64,000 nucleotides of DNA, from the NCBI RefSeq assembly GCF_027887165.1, contig NC_077232.1:7463391-7527390 (forward strand), written 5' to 3'. The notes beneath the pieces were generated by a model. That model was given only the letters and a program-made list of their open reading frames with translations. It ran no database searches and was not told the DNA's origin. Shown in pieces: positions 13,194 through 25,069 of this stretch. Positions within the stretch are counted from its first letter, which is position 1. Every line of letters starts with the position of its first letter. The stretch is from Monodelphis domestica (lineage: Eukaryota; Chordata; Mammalia; Didelphimorphia; Didelphidae). The translations under genes and the position numbers were made by a program.

Positions 13194-15377
13194 ATGGTGA
13201 GCGCGGGTCGGAGGGCTCGGCGGGAGCGGGGGAGGGGGCGGAGGCAGTGCAGCGGGCGGGGGCGGCATCCTCCATCCTTTCCACCTTCCATCCTCTCCAT
13301 CCTCTCCTCCATCCGATCCCCTCCCCCTCTCGCTGCGCCGCGGGCCACTCCAGTGGTTACTGGAGGGGCACGCGCGCGGGGGCGCCCCACGCGCGCGCGT
13401 CCTCGGCTGACGTTACGGTTGTTGGGCGAAGCGGCCGCGCGCGACCCTCCCCCTCCCAACCGTCAAGTGGTTCCCAGAGGGAGGGGGAGGTTGGGGGCGT
13501 CGCGCATGCGCACTCCTCTAAGGGCCGAGGCTAGCGAGGGGCAGTTGGGGAGGGGGAGGGGGAGCAGAGAGGAAGGGAACGGAAGCACGAGGCTCTCCAG
13601 CCGGGCGTTGTGAGAAGCCCTTGGACCGCCTGGTCTTTGGGCGAGGAGCATCCTCCGCCAAGTGACTGCAGACATGAGGGGGGCGACCCCCCCCAACTCC
13701 TTGGGGGTGGTGCGTGGTGCCGTGCTTCACATCCCCGGGTGGACTCCCTTCCACTCAGGAAGCGGCAGCCAAGGTCTGCTCTTAGCCTATTTAAGGGTGG
13801 TGGGATGGTAACATCCCTTTATGATGAGGGATGCTTAGAACAGGGCCCCCATGGGTGGATCTCGAATAGGCACCTGGAGGGTAGCTGTTTCCCCGAGAAG
13901 TCCCAGGTACCCCAGTCCCGGGGAGGGGGAGACTGAAGTTGAGGCCCCTGGAGGCAATTCCTACCGGAAATGGTGAGTCCTTGCCCTTTCTCAGTGCGGA
14001 AGAGCCCTCAGCTCTGGTTGGTGCCTTCACTTAAAAATGGGTGGCTGCCAACTTGGGGTACAGGTAGGGCGATGTTGGAGTTTCTCTTTCCTGCCTCCTT
14101 TTCTGGTCCTATCTCCATTCTCTCAGCCTCTAACATCTCTGGCTTCCCAGCGGGTCAGGACCTCCTTGCTGAGTCCCTGAATGTCAGCTCCCAAGGAAAC
14201 CGTTCATAGTTCTGATGATCTGCCTATACTCGGCTGTATCTTTGAGGTGGCAGGGTTAGGGGAAAAGCCCCTGGACTTGGGAGTCAGGAAGACCTGAGTT
14301 CAAATGTTGCTTTTGGAACTTCCTGGTCAGTTTTGTGATCCTGGGCAAAAGTCATTTGGCTTTGATTTATTTGTTTGTAAAATGAGGAACAGCATTTCTG
14401 ACTCTGCATGGTGGTTAGGGTTGTGAAAATCAAATGAGAAAACACTTTGCAAACCACTATCTTATTACCTGGCCAATTCCTTTTGCTTTGAGTCTGTTGA
14501 GACGATTAAATTAAGACTTAGGAAAGCGGAACGGGGCTCAGAGAAGAGCATCCCACATCTGACTGATCTTTCTGCCCATAGGCCTCAGGGGTGGCTGTCT
14601 CAGATGGGGTAATTAAGGTTTTCAACGACATGAAGGTTCGCAAATCCTCCACGCCAGAGGAAGTGAAGAAGCGCAAGAAGGCTGTGTTGTTCTGCCTGAG
14701 TGAAGACAAGAAGAACATCGTGCTGGAGGAGGGCAAAGAGATCCTTGTGGGGGATGTGGGCCAGACTGTGGACGACCCTTATGCTACCTTTGTCAAGATG
14801 CTGCCTGACAAGGATTGCCGCTACGCCCTCTATGATGCTACCTACGAGACCAAGGAGAGCAAGAAGGAGGACCTGGTCTTCATCTTCTGGTGAGTCAAGG
14901 GGACAGACTGGCAGTTCAGGGGTAGGTGCTGGCATTCTCCAGAGGGGAAGGTGGACTCCTGACTCTTGTCTTGGTCTTTCCTGCCAGGGCCCCCGAGTGT
15001 GCCCCACTCAAGAGCAAAATGATCTATGCCAGCTCCAAGGACGCCATCAAAAAGAAGCTGACAGGTGTGTGTTCGTGCGTGTGCGGGTGAGAGATGACAT
15101 TTCCAAATAGTGTAACCCTCTTTGGCGCGTGCAAGGCTGAATTTCGTTGGGTCTGAGGAACTGGGTGAGGAGCCTTGGTGGTGGGACCTTGGAAGCTTCA
15201 AGGTTGGGTCTGAAAATGGGGATGGGTCTAACCTTTCCTAACTCTGACTTTTCCCCTCCTTCAGGTATCAAGCACGAATTACAAGCCAATTGTTATGAGG
15301 AGGTGAAGGACCGCTGCACCCTGGCAGAGAAGCTGGGGGGCAATGCCGTGATCTCCCTGGAGGGGAAGCCCTTGTGA
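13194..15377 (+). CDS. CFL1: CFL1 (cofilin-1), complete
   Basis: Actin-depolymerising and severing protein of the ADF/cofilin family, acting in the cytoplasm and, as cofilin-actin, in the nucleus. Exons: 13194-13196 (ATG only), 14582-14889, 14988-15064, 15265-15377; total 501 nt, 166 residues. The lone-ATG first exon is the known vertebrate cofilin arrangement and fixes the start. The product begins [10 protein letters not shown], so Ser3, the LIM-kinase target, is present. The KKRKK basic stretch (about residues 30-34), [11 protein letters not shown] and the terminal SLEGKPL are all as in human; I noticed only a few substitutions (e.g. ECAPLKS for ESAPLKS). Promoter signals are listed separately. 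The 3' UTR is about 500 bp, and the gene faces SNX32 tail to tail. Confidence 0.98.
13501..13512. promoter_or_regulatory. NRF1 site in CFL1 intron 1
   Basis: CGCGCATGCGCA is an exact match to the palindromic NRF1 consensus YGCGCAYGCGCR, 305 bp after the ATG exon and still inside the CpG island. Confidence 0.6.
14255..14470 (+). mobile_element. MIR-type SINE in CFL1 intron 1
   Basis: Shows the full MIR order: GAGTTCAAAT, TCCTGGGCAA, a degraded CAGTTT segment, TTGTAAAATGAGG, and 'CAAATGAGAAAACACTTTGCAAA' style 3' sequence. The rest of intron 1 (13570-14250) holds nothing recognisable. Confidence 0.75.
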
Positions 15378-15872
15378 GTGTCCCACCTCCGGCTCCCCTG
15401 CTGGGGCTGCCCCCTTCCTGCCAGACCCCAGGGGCTAGGGGGAATCCTAGCAGGGGCAGGGCAATCCCTTCACCCACTTGCCAAACCTCCCCTAAGCCCT
15501 GACCTCCTTCTCCCTCTGGCCTTCCTAAACCGCCTTGGATATTCTCATTCCTCTTGAGTTGTAGCAGACCAAGCCCTCCCCCCCACCCCAGGATGCCCAG
15601 ATGGGGGGAAGGCCAGTATTTTTCAGTATTTTTTTTTAACGATGACCCCTCTTTCCCCCTTGACGTCCCTGGTTCTCCCCCTTTCCCGGTGCTGCCAACT
15701 TCTAACCGCGATGATAGTGGCTCTGTGCTTGTCCGTTTAGTTTTGTGTATAAATGGAATGTTGTGGAGATCCCTCCCCCACGACCGGCTCCCCTCCCCCC
15801 CAGTACTCATGTGGCCAGTATACAGGAAAGTTACAGCGCCAGTAAAAGGAAAGTTCAATTTAAAAACCGAAA

Positions 15873-15882
15873 AATAAATAAA
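15873..15882 (+). other. CFL1: CFL1 poly(A) signals
   Basis: Two overlapping AATAAA hexamers (15873-15878, 15877-15882) lie about 500 bp after the stop codon. From there to 16516 is a roughly 630-bp gap to the SNX32 poly(A) signal, with nothing recognisable. Confidence 0.75.
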
Positions 15883-16516
15883 AGGTGAGCTGCTCAGGAG
15901 CTTGGTTTTTTCTGGACTGGGGTGGGGTATGATACTAAGGTATGGCAGGCTCCCTTTGCCCCTCTTCCCTCCTCTGCCTGGGATTGGTGTCAGGCTTGGG
16001 CTCTAACCTGAGAGGGTTTATGGAGGAGACTCAGAACCTAACTTCAGGCTTCCCCCTCTCACTACTCTTCCAGGAAGCCCTAGGCCAGGGTGAGAGCTAA
16101 GACTAGCCCTAGGACTTGGCCTCCCCATATAGTCAGGAAGGAGTGGATGGCCAGTTTTCCCCAGGCCTGGCTTGTCCTTTCCATTGGTGCCTCCTGGCTG
16201 CAAGACAGTTGCTCTCATCCAGGGGTTCTTACTGCAGAGTGGACATGGATGGGTCAGGCCTAGCCTAGGCTGGTCTCCTCCTGAACCTTCTCCCTTGACT
16301 TGGCCTTGGCTATAGCATGCATCTCTTCACTGGTTGGGGGTCCTTGTAGAGCTCCTGATTGCTTCTGTTGTCCCAAAATCTGGGCCCAAAAGGAACTATG
16401 TCATTGAAGTGGGTGGGAATGAGGGAAGGGGCTTCCCCCAGGGCTGGGTAGGGATAGCTCCCTGAATGGCCAACTTCAGAGGGAGCACACCACATGCTTG
16501 ATACCACACAGGCGCC

Positions 16517-16522
16517 TTTATT
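16517..16522 (-). other. SNX32: SNX32 poly(A) signal
   Basis: AATAAA on the minus strand, 190 bp beyond the SNX32 stop codon. Confidence 0.65.
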
Positions 16523-16711
16523 CTCGGGAGTGAAGGAAAGACAACCCTGGGGGCTGATGGGGCTTTGGCGGGGGTTCATTCTAGAAGGTCAGAGTTCAAC
16601 TGCTGTCCGTTGTCCAGGTCTCCTTCCCCAGGGGGGTCGGGTCAGGTCAGGCCGGGTTGGGGAGGGGAATATCCTTCAGAGGATATGTACAGTCTATTCT
16701 GGGAGAGGATG

Positions 16712-19700
16712 CTAGGGTTCTCCCTTGAGGGCAATGAGGGTGTTTCTTAAAAGTAGCGTACTGGCCTGGGAAAGAGAGAACAAAGTGCTGTGGGGGGGGG
16801 GGGGTATTCCATGTGCCTTCCCTCCATTCCCCAGATTCAAGGATCCGATGTTCTTAGCCTACCAGTGGTAGCTAGAATACTAGGACTGATAGCCCAACTC
16901 ATTTTATGGAGGCCAAGTGTCTTAGGTAAGGAAGAGGCATGATCCTAGGGTCTAGAGTGTCGAACTAGCAGTCATGTGACCCTGGGAACTCTACCTTTCT
17001 GAGCCTGTTTCCTCCTCTGTAAAATGGCCATCACACCCACAGGGGACCCTTTGTGGGGCTTCAAGACAGATGAAGTTAGTAAAACCCCTCGTGTGTCTGC
17101 CATCTTGGAAGCACTCCGTGAACATCCTTGAGGTGGCATGGAAAGCTACCTCGTGCCGTCACTCTCCCAATCAATGATCCCCAACACAAATAGACCCTGA
17201 AGTTGCCTGAGCCCCTACTCCTTCCCCTGGCCAGCTCTGGAGGTAAGGGTAGAGGTGCTCTTACCTTGGCATGCTTGAGTTCCAATTCTGCCAACTCGAT
17301 GAGATTCTTACGGAAGGCAGATCCCCGTCGAGCCTTGAAATCTGTGAGCTCTGAGCCAGAGAATGGGGATAAAAAGGCATCAGGTCCAAGCTAGGAGGGA
17401 GCAGGGGCAGCACAGAGAGCTTCACTCACCCTGCTTGGCTGAATCGGAGAGGCGCTCAAATCGTCGGCAACACAGTTGCTGGTGGGTCTCTGCTGACCGC
17501 ACCTCCCGGTTTCTCATTCGGGCTTTGTCCAGGGCCTTGTTGGCATTCTCATAGTCTGCCAGTGCCCTCAGGCGCCGGTACAGCAGGTCCTGTGGGGAGG
17601 AAGACCAAGACAGGCAAGAATAAACAGGTCAAGGAGACTGTCATTGCTGCTGGGGCCTGGAAACCCCTCTCACCTTGGCTGCTTGGGCGTCCCTCATGTA
17701 ATAATGGAGCATGTCGGACAGTTTGAGGTCCTCATCTGAGGCTGCTCGGCCCTCCAGCTTCTGTGGGGAAGAGCACGTTAGGACCTTCCCTGACCTGGCC
17801 CTAGCGAGGGCATCTCTGGGCTGGAAGATATTCACACTGGCCATCGCTGGGATGCCACAGCTACCAACTCTTGGATATCTAACTTCCTGAACCCTGGACA
17901 AATGCCTTCCCTTTCCCACCCCCTGCCAAGCTGGGCCCTTAAGGAAGAGGCCATCCGAAATGAGGAAAGGCTTCTTACCCTCAGGCGTTCAAATAATTCA
18001 GCCAATTTGAGAAAGCTCCTAGGAGGAAGAGAGAGGCAAGCCTTTTCCAGCTTCCTGGATGCCTACCTTCTAGCCAGAGGCAGGCCACGGGCACACCTTT
18101 CCCCACACCCGCTGGTCCTCTGAAACCTAATGTCTCAGGTACTGAAAAGACTAGAGGGGGACAGGGACAAGCTGGGAGTGGGAAGGGGCATCTCACGTCT
18201 TTAACTGGTTGACTTCCTGTGTGCCCAGACTGCTCAGCGCTGCAGAGATGGGGATGTAATCCTCGGCCAGGCCTGCGAGGGGACACCCTGCCATCAGAGC
18301 CTCTAGGCTAATGGGTGGTTGTGGCTGGGGGTGGAGGAAGTGGGGCAGAGATCTGGGCTGGCCCCTTCTGCACTAACCACCCGTGTGGCCCTCCGGCTGG
18401 GGGAGGGTGGCCTGGCATTTTGGCCACGTGTTCCAACCACCAAGTCCTGGTTTTTACCTAAAGAGCAGGGGATGAGGCCGAGGGCTTGCCTGGTCCTTTG
18501 AGGAGTGCCTTGGGAGCCCCCACTTACACTTGTGGGAGCGCATGACTCGGTCAGCACGCAGGCAGGCGTCCCGGATCCGAGTGTGGTACTCCAGCAAGAA
18601 GGTCCTTTCATGTTCGAAGAATTCGTCCACCTCCTAGGAGGGATAGCAGAACCTCCTTGCAGCTGGGTTGAGGGCTTCCTGTAGGCTCTGAATTAGGCTC
18701 TGAAGGGATCTCTGTACCCTCAGAGGTACAGATGGGGAGATGAGGGGAGGCCAAGGAGATAGCAGGAGTTTGGTCTAGACCTTGAGGAACCTTGCAGATC
18801 TAATCCTCCATTTCAGAGAGAAAGGAGGCCCAGAGGGGAAGCAGCTTAGCCAAGATCCCCCTGGGAAGTGCCCAGGCCAGGCTGGGAATCTGTGCTCTGC
18901 CCACTGCCATGGGATCCCAGGGGCCCCCCTCACCTTCAGGCCTGACACCCCAGTGATGAGAGCCTCGTCGGCCGACTTCACAATATTCCTGATAAATCCC
19001 CCAAACAGCTCCTTCTTATTCTTGCCACGAACACTCAGCTGGAATGAAGGCAAGAGAGGATGGGGTCAGCCTTGGCCTGGCTCCTCTGGGCCTTCTCAGA
19101 GCGCCATCCCTGCCACTGAATCAGGTTCTCCAGCCAATGGCCCCCAAACCAACTTACATCTTGGCCGTATTCCAAGAAGACATAAAGGTTGTGATCCTGC
19201 CGGAGGGTGGGATGGGCCGCCAGGCGCTGCAGGAACACTTCATGCATGGCTACTGTCTTCTTGAAGATGGCCAAATATTCCCTGGGGGAAGGAAACAAGC
19301 ATTTATATAGCACCTACTATGTGCTGGCACTGTGCCAAGTGCTTTTAGAAATAGAATCTTTGATCCTGGAATGTAGGTGCTCCCCGTTTTGGGGTTGAGG
19401 AAACGGTGACTTGCCCAAATCACAGAATCTGGGGCTAGATTTGAATTCAGATCTTCATGACTCCAGGCCCAGAGCTCTATCCATTTTGTCATCAGCTGTC
19501 CCACTTTTTTTGAAGGGAAAAGTGGAGTGAAGGGCACTGCCCTCCTCCCACCAGCTCTCTGGCACTCAGCTCATCCAGAGCTTTACCTTTCTCCTGGTAG
19601 CCTCAGGAGGGAGAGGTGGTAGGGTATCATCATGCAGGAAGTCCAGGACACTGAGGGGTCCAGGAAGCCCAGCCCCAAGTCTTTCCTTACTCTACAGCAC

Positions 19701-22051
19701 TGGGCAAGCCACCGAATTTAGATTGGCCTCAGTTTCTTCACCTGTCAAATGGGGGCAGTGAGGCTTTATTATCCATCTACTTTACAAGGTTGTAAGGAAA
19801 GTGCTTTGTCTAAAGAAATGTGCTCTCTCTATTCTCCTTACCCCATCACTAATGAAAAGGGTCGATCCATGGCCCAGTTCCAAAGGAGGGGGATAGTCCC
19901 CCATGGAACCCAGGCTCCTTGAGCTTAAGAGATGCTTCATTCTTTGTAGGTGTATTATTTCTTAATTCCTTCCTTCCTTTTTCTTTGTTTCTTCTTCCCT
20001 TCCTTTTACTCTTTTTCTTCCTTCCTTTCCTTATCTTCTATCTTAGAATGGATACTAAGTATTGGTCCCAAGGCAGAAGAGCAGTAAGGGCTAGGCAATG
20101 TGACTTGTCCAGAGTCACACAGTTAGGAAATGACTGGTCAGATTTTAACTCAGGACTTCTTGACTCCAGGCCTGGCTCTATCCACTGAGCCCCCCAGCTA
20201 CCCCTGTAGGTTTGGGGTTGGAGGAGAAATCCTATTTTATTGGGGCAGGGATTTGTTCAGGGTCACATAGCTGGGAAATGTTGGTGGCAAGATTAGAACC
20301 CAGGTCCCCTTGACTCTAGGTCCAGTGTTCTCCCCAATCATTACCCTGTACTGCCTTGTATGGCAGTTCTGTGGAGGGCAGGAGTGGGAAGAAGTATACA
20401 GAAGGGGATGAGCCATGCTGGGGGGGGGGTGTTCCCTCCCTCAAGTCCTCACCCCTCTAATTCTTGCTTCATTTTGGCAAACTCTTCCCTGGTAACGGAG
20501 CTGTCGCCTTCCCCCAGCCTCTGCAGCTTTTCCCGGGAAGCCTCAAAGTCTGGCTTGGGGGGTGCTGGGGGTATCTGCTCAAAACAGGAAAGGAGCTGAG
20601 AAGTCCCAGGGCCCTGAGCCCACCAAGCCTCCCTGTCCCCCGCCACGGCCAGGCCCTCCGCCGCAGTCGGACTCCATCCCTGGGCGGCTTTCCCCCTTCT
20701 GCCCACTGCCCCAGTAGGCTGCCCTCACAATGACGCCAGCATAGTCCTCATTGTCCGTGTACGCATCATGGAGCCAGATGAATTCCTCATGTTGTCTCAC
20801 GACCGAGAACTCAGTCTGGCTGAAGTGTGGGAGGCAGCTCTGGAAGGCAAGCACACCCCACTGAAGCCCTTGAGGCCCCACCAATCTGTTCACACTACCC
20901 AGGCCTGGACACCTCTGCCAAGATTGGCCCTAAAAGCTGTCCCCTGCTGGACACACACACACACCCTGCCCTGCTCTGCTCTCGGACACTTCCCAGAATC
21001 CTTTGTGGGCTCCAGGCCAAAGTGGAAAGAGCCAGAGGCTGAGGGCCAGAACCCTGGGGTTCAAGGGGATGGCAGGCACTGGTGGAAGAGAAAGCTGGAG
21101 GCTAGAAATCTGGAAACTGCATTCTAGCAGAAGGGTCAGGGGAGAGCTTGCTCAGTATGAATGGAGCTGAATTTTGTTTGGGGGAGAAAAGATGTAGGTG
21201 AGACCCAGGACTGGGCTGGAGTCCAGTAACCTCCCGAATGGGGGCGTGATGGGGGCTGGCGGCTGTGTTTGGGGGAGAGTGAGCTCCCCAGCCCCGACAA
21301 CCTCACCTTGGTGTGAACTGTAAACTTGACCTTGTCCCTCTCACTCACTGCATCTGAGATCTCCACCTGTAAGGAGCCGTCTCCCTGCAGATCCAGGGCT
21401 GTAGGGCAGGACTGGGGAGGGGGAAGACCAGTGAGTGGGAGCCCCCGGCCTGGGCCATCTGCCCTCTTCCCACACCCCTAGCCTGCATCCTGGGAACAGG
21501 CCCAAGCTGTCCTTCCAGAAAAGCCCTGAGAATTTAATGTGGACCTTCTGAGGGCCCCAAGTCCATCCCCCTGGTTTTTCAGATAGGGACTTGCTCAAGG
21601 TCACCCAAGTCCCAGGTCTTCTGCTGGTCTTCAGCCTGAATGCCTCCAAGGAGTCCAAAGCATCTTCAGTTGCCCCTAACCTAGTCATTCATTTTCTGCC
21701 CCAAACCCCTAGAAATGGTTGGGGCAATCCAAGAATATCCCTTTTCTTTAGAAGGCCATTCTCTTTGAATGCCAAAAGGACTCTGCCTTCAGTCAGCCCT
21801 TCCAGAGCTACCTAAAGAATTACCTAAATTAATGCCCAGGCAGTGGGGATAGGTCCCTTTCCACCTAAAGCTGCATCCAACCATAAAGGACTGGGGAGAT
21901 CTTCTTTCCTTCCTTCTTTCCACCTTTCCTTTCATTCCTTGCTCTCTTCCTTCCTTCCTTCCTTCTTTCCTTTCCTTCCCTCCCTTCCGTCCTTCTTTCC
22001 ATCTTTCCTTTCCTTCCCTCTCTTCCTTTCTTTCCTTGCTCCTTTCCTTCC

Positions 22052-22133
<82 letters not shown>

Positions 22134-23838
22134 TTCCTTCTTTTTTCTTTTTCTTCCCTCCCTCATTTCCTTCCTTCCTTCCTTTCTTCCTCTCTTCCCT
22201 CCCTCCTTCCTTCCTTTCTTTCCTTTCTTCCTTCTTTTCCTTCCTTCCTTCCTTCCTTCCTTCCTTCCTTCCTTCCTTCCTTCCTTCCTTCCTTCCTTCC
22301 TTCCTTCCTTCCTTCCTTCCTTCCTCTCTTCCCTCCCTCCCTTCCTTTCTCTTCCTTCCTTTCTTCCCTCCCTCTCTTCCTTTCTCTTCCTTCCTCCCTC
22401 TCTCCCTCTCTTTCTTTCTTCCAGCCCTCTCCAGCACACCAGCACAGGGACCCTCGGCTATGGGGGAAAGGAGTGCCCCTGGCCTGAGGCTTGTCCGTCT
22501 TCTAATCGCCTGGAAGTAGAGAGCAACTTCTCCTTGGGCAAATGATGGCTTTTGCCTGACCTCATTCCAGAACTCCCAGCTCTCACCTTTCCCCTTGCGT
22601 TCAAGCACGCCAAGGGAAAAATTGATTCCACACTTTTTGTCTCTGTGTGCCCAGGACTTGGCACTAGTGGGAGGAAAGCTTTCTGATCCGCTAACTCCAG
22701 CAGCTAAGGTGTCAGTGCCTGAAAAGAATAGCCTGGAGAAGGTGATGCACACCCCAAGGAACAGCTCTTCACTAGTGCACTTCAGGGGGGGACCCCAATG
22801 AAGAGTGGCTTGGGGGTGGGAGGCTTGACTACACTATGTGGGATTCCAAGTAAGAAGGCGCTCACGTGTAAGTGGGACCCCCTCATACATGCAGACACAC
22901 AACGGCAAACACATTTTTTGTGCTTCCCCTGTAGAACAGAAGCCCTTGAGGGAGGGCAGGGCCTTTGTGTTTGTTGGCTTGGGGTTCCCCGGCACCTACC
23001 CAGGTGCTAGACACAGAGGGAGCCATTAATAAATGCTGCTTGGATGAGCCTGGTTTAAATTGGATTCCAAGTTCTGTTCCCCATCCAGGTCTCTGGGCAG
23101 TTTCTGGTTCCTCCAGGGCTCTGCTTCTTATCACTCGGCCTCCCTGGCTTTTCTCTCCATTCTGGGAACACTTTTGTCCTCTTCTCCCCACCCCCACCCC
23201 GCCTCACCATCTTGAGTCTCTTTGCTTTCCTTCCCCTGACCAGCCCTGCAAGGCGGGATCCCTGGAGCCCACAGCTCTCTGGCTGCGCCCTGCCTGCCTA
23301 GACACACCTGGGAGGTGCCTGAGAAGGAGGCAGAAGAGCGGGTGGGGAGGGGCCACCCTGGGCACTGCCCTCCAAGCCCACTTAGGGCAGACATTGCCAA
23401 GAGAAGGCTGCTCAGGGCAGGATTGCCATCGGAGGATGCGACTGGCTCTTCTGGGGTCTCGCGGAGGGGCAGGTGTAATGCCAGGGGCCCGCATCTCGCT
23501 GGGACTTGGAGCTGGAGGTCTGGCGTCCACCTGACCTCGGCCACGCCCCTGCACGCTCTGGGGCTCAGTGTTCGCCGGTGGCCAAGGTCCTCTGTGACTC
23601 GCCCCAAATCCAGTGCCTGCCGCTTGGAGAGAGCTGCCTTCGCCTTCCTTGGCATTCCTCCCTCTCCCACCTGCAGCGCCCCCTCCCAGGAGGGGGTCCT
23701 TGGGAGTCCCGTCTTAGCCCTTCTCTTCCCCCAGGCCACTGGGCCTTTCCCTGCAAAGCCCGGCCGTGCTCCAAGGAGGCACCATCCCATCCATTCCGTT
23801 ACCTGGCGCTCCTCCCCTGGCTCGGGATTCTCCTCCAT
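16712..23838 (-). CDS. SNX32: SNX32 sorting nexin (PX-BAR), complete
   Basis: Endosomal sorting nexin of the SNX5/SNX6/SNX32 group, which pairs with SNX1/SNX2-type BAR partners to sort cargo from endosomes. Exons (high to low): 23803-23838, 21307-21411, 20729-20839, 20453-20574, 19158-19281, 18934-19038, 18528-18633, 18197-18272, 17979-18018, 17674-17760, 17430-17589, 17265-17350, 16712-16765. They total 1212 nt, 403 residues, equal to human. PX domain about 20-150 ([20 protein letters not shown] is nearly unchanged); BAR domain about 165-400, ending [13 protein letters not shown]-like helix and TLIALKGEP. The first exon encodes only 12 residues ([12 protein letters not shown]), diverged from the remembered human METYAEVGKEGKP; I chose it because its ATG, phase-0 donor and CpG-rich setting fit, but it is the least certain exon. 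Alternative start exons cannot be excluded. Confidence 0.94.
16930..17060 (+). mobile_element. MIR-type SINE in last SNX32 intron
   Basis: The core 'GTGACCCTGGGAACTCTACC' like segment and 'GTTTCCTCCTCTGTAAAATGG' style stretch are clear. A run of 13 or so G precedes it at about 16790-16803. Confidence 0.65.
19290..19500 (-). mobile_element. MIR-type SINE, antisense
   Basis: Begins with the reversed MIR 3' end (GCACCTACTATGTGCTGGCAC), then GAGGAAACGGTGACTTGCCC and a SINE head. The following stretch to 20030 holds a second weak MIR near 19680-19800 and otherwise nothing recognisable. Confidence 0.7.
20030..20202 (-). mobile_element. Marsupial tRNA-derived SINE, antisense
   Basis: Pattern CTTAGAATGGATACTAAGT, GGCAGAAGAGCAGTAAGG, CAGAGTCACACAG, CCACTGAGCC is the reversed form of the abundant marsupial SINE (MAR1/SINE1 type; exact family name uncertain). 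A pyrimidine-rich tail precedes it at 19965-20030 and a second, older SINE relic follows at 20220-20350. Confidence 0.8.
21895..22425. repeat. Pyrimidine microsatellite (CTTT/CCTT)n in SNX32 intron 1
   Basis: Over 500 bp of almost pure C/T on the plus strand: mixed CCTT units, a clean (CTTT)n core at about 22050-22130, then a (CCTT)n core at about 22240-22325. It gives long SFLPS-type open frames that are not genes. Confidence 0.95.
22925..23050 (+). mobile_element. L2/MIR 3'-end relic
   Basis: Contains AGCCCTTGAGGGAGGGCAGG and TTAATAAATGCTGCTTGG, the shared 3' tail of L2 and its SINE partners. It lies in SNX32 intron 1. Confidence 0.6.
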
Positions 23839-23839
23839 C

Positions 23840-24180
23840 ACTGCGCCTTCACTCTTCTGCTCCTCCAGGAAGCCAGGGGAGGGCTGGCTCTCCTCCGCCC
23901 GGACCCCTCCTCAGCCCTAGGGACCCTCGCCTCCCGCGGCCAACTTCCCCCCACGCCCCCGCCTGCCCCAGATGGAAGAATGAATGGAGCCTTCTGGGAC
24001 CCGCACCGGTCACCTACCGGCTTCCGCCCCCGCCCGGGGGTAGTAGCCGAGAGGGGGGCGGTGGCCACAGGCTCCGCCCCCACGGCGCACTCTGAATGGA
24101 CGGAGGGGCCGACCTCCGCGCTCCTATTGGTTTATAGGTCTGTCTGTCCCTCCGGGGATCTCAGGCAGCGGGGGAAGTGA
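23840..24180 (-). promoter_or_regulatory. SNX32: SNX32 promoter region with CCAAT box
   Basis: GC-rich block directly upstream of the SNX32 ATG. Reading on the minus strand, AACCAATAGGAG (CCAAT at 24126-24130) lies about 290 bp before the ATG, and GC boxes occur at about 24020-24085. An NF-Y/Sp1 promoter is inferred. Confidence 0.5.
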
Positions 24181-24184
24181 AGGA

Positions 24185-24640
24185 GGGTGGGCTGGGCTGG
24201 GCTGGGCTGGATTCCAAGTGCAAGTGCAGGGACCCTGCAGATTCGGTTCAGGCACCTCTCTCCCTCCCTCCCCCTTCTCTCCCCGCTCTGCACCGGCTCT
24301 TTCTTTCCCCTCCATCCCACCTTCTCCTCTCTCTCCCTCCTCTGCTTCCCTTCTTCCCCCTTCTCTCCTTTCTATTCCATCCAACCTCCCTCCGTCCTCC
24401 TTCCCCCTTTTCTCCTCCTCTGCACCCGCCCTTTCTTTTCCCTCCATTCCACCGCTCCTTTCTTCTTCCTCTATTACTCATCCCTTCATCAATTAATGAA
24501 CATCCATTAATAAATGAACACTGCTGAATAAAGCACCTACTATGTGTCATGCACATGACATGTACGAGGTTCTGGAGATATTCAGGCAAAATAACGAAAT
24601 AGAAACGGACCCTACCCTCAAGGGCTTCCATTTGACCCGG
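24185..24640. repeat. GGGCT repeats, pyrimidine tract and MIR relic
   Basis: A short (GGCTG)n run at 24188-24211 and a C/T-rich tract at about 24255-24480 are followed by an antisense MIR-type relic (about 24480-24640) with AAGCACCTACTATGTGTCATGC. It separates the SNX32 promoter from that of the gene at 25070. Confidence 0.7.
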
Positions 24641-24699
24641 GAGCCCACCGTACCCCTGCCCCTCCCCTCTTCTCCTTTCTCCTGGAGGGTTCCCTCCCA

Positions 24700-25069
24700 C
24701 GCGCAGTCCGCAAGACGGCTGGTGCGCAAGCGCGGCCCCACCCCTTAGTTCAGGGGCGTGGCGTGGCGAGGGGCACGCGCCTGCGCTGCCCCTTCGGCCT
24801 CCGTCTCCACCCGCTTAGAGCAGGCGGAGGGTGGGGAGTTCAGGGGCGGGTCCGCGGGCGGACCAGGGACGGGGACGGGGGGGTGGGACCAGGAGAAGAG
24901 GGAGGAAGGGGTGGGACTGGGGGCGGGGGGAAGACCACGGTGCGGGCTGCGGCAGAGGCGCAGCCGGGAGCCCTTCATTCGAATATGGCCCTGGCCTTGG
25001 GGGGCCGAGTCTGGAGCGCTATGGGAGGCGGGCCCGGGTAACCAGCAGAGCGGCTGCTGGCGGCTGGAG
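24700..25069 (+). promoter_or_regulatory. GC-rich region upstream of the unrecognised repeat gene
   Basis: CpG-rich sequence with a near-NRF1 motif (TGCGCAAGCGC at about 24723) and G-rich stretches. A short upstream open frame (ATG at 24985, stop 25039-25041) precedes the proposed ATG at 25070. The long frame itself is open from 24758, but without an ATG before 25070. Promoter role is inferred from composition and position only. Confidence 0.4.

Larger units (their letters stand above)
12840..13560. promoter_or_regulatory. CFL1: CFL1 CpG-island promoter and first exon
   Basis: CpG-dense stretch covering GC boxes, the inferred 5' UTR (about 13075-13193), the ATG exon and the start of intron 1, where a (CG)n run lies at about 13390-13400. 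No TATA box is visible, in keeping with a housekeeping promoter. Confidence 0.75.

Noticed and set aside
22036-22545. Long SFLPSFLPS-type open frames on both strands (also 43182-43586 and 60095-60905)
   Set aside because: They are translations of (CCTT)n and (CTTT)n microsatellites, open in several frames by repeat periodicity alone.
23131-23838. 236-codon minus-strand frame at the SNX32 start
   Set aside because: Only its first 12 codons are exon; the rest is read-through into intron 1 beyond a clear GTAACG donor.
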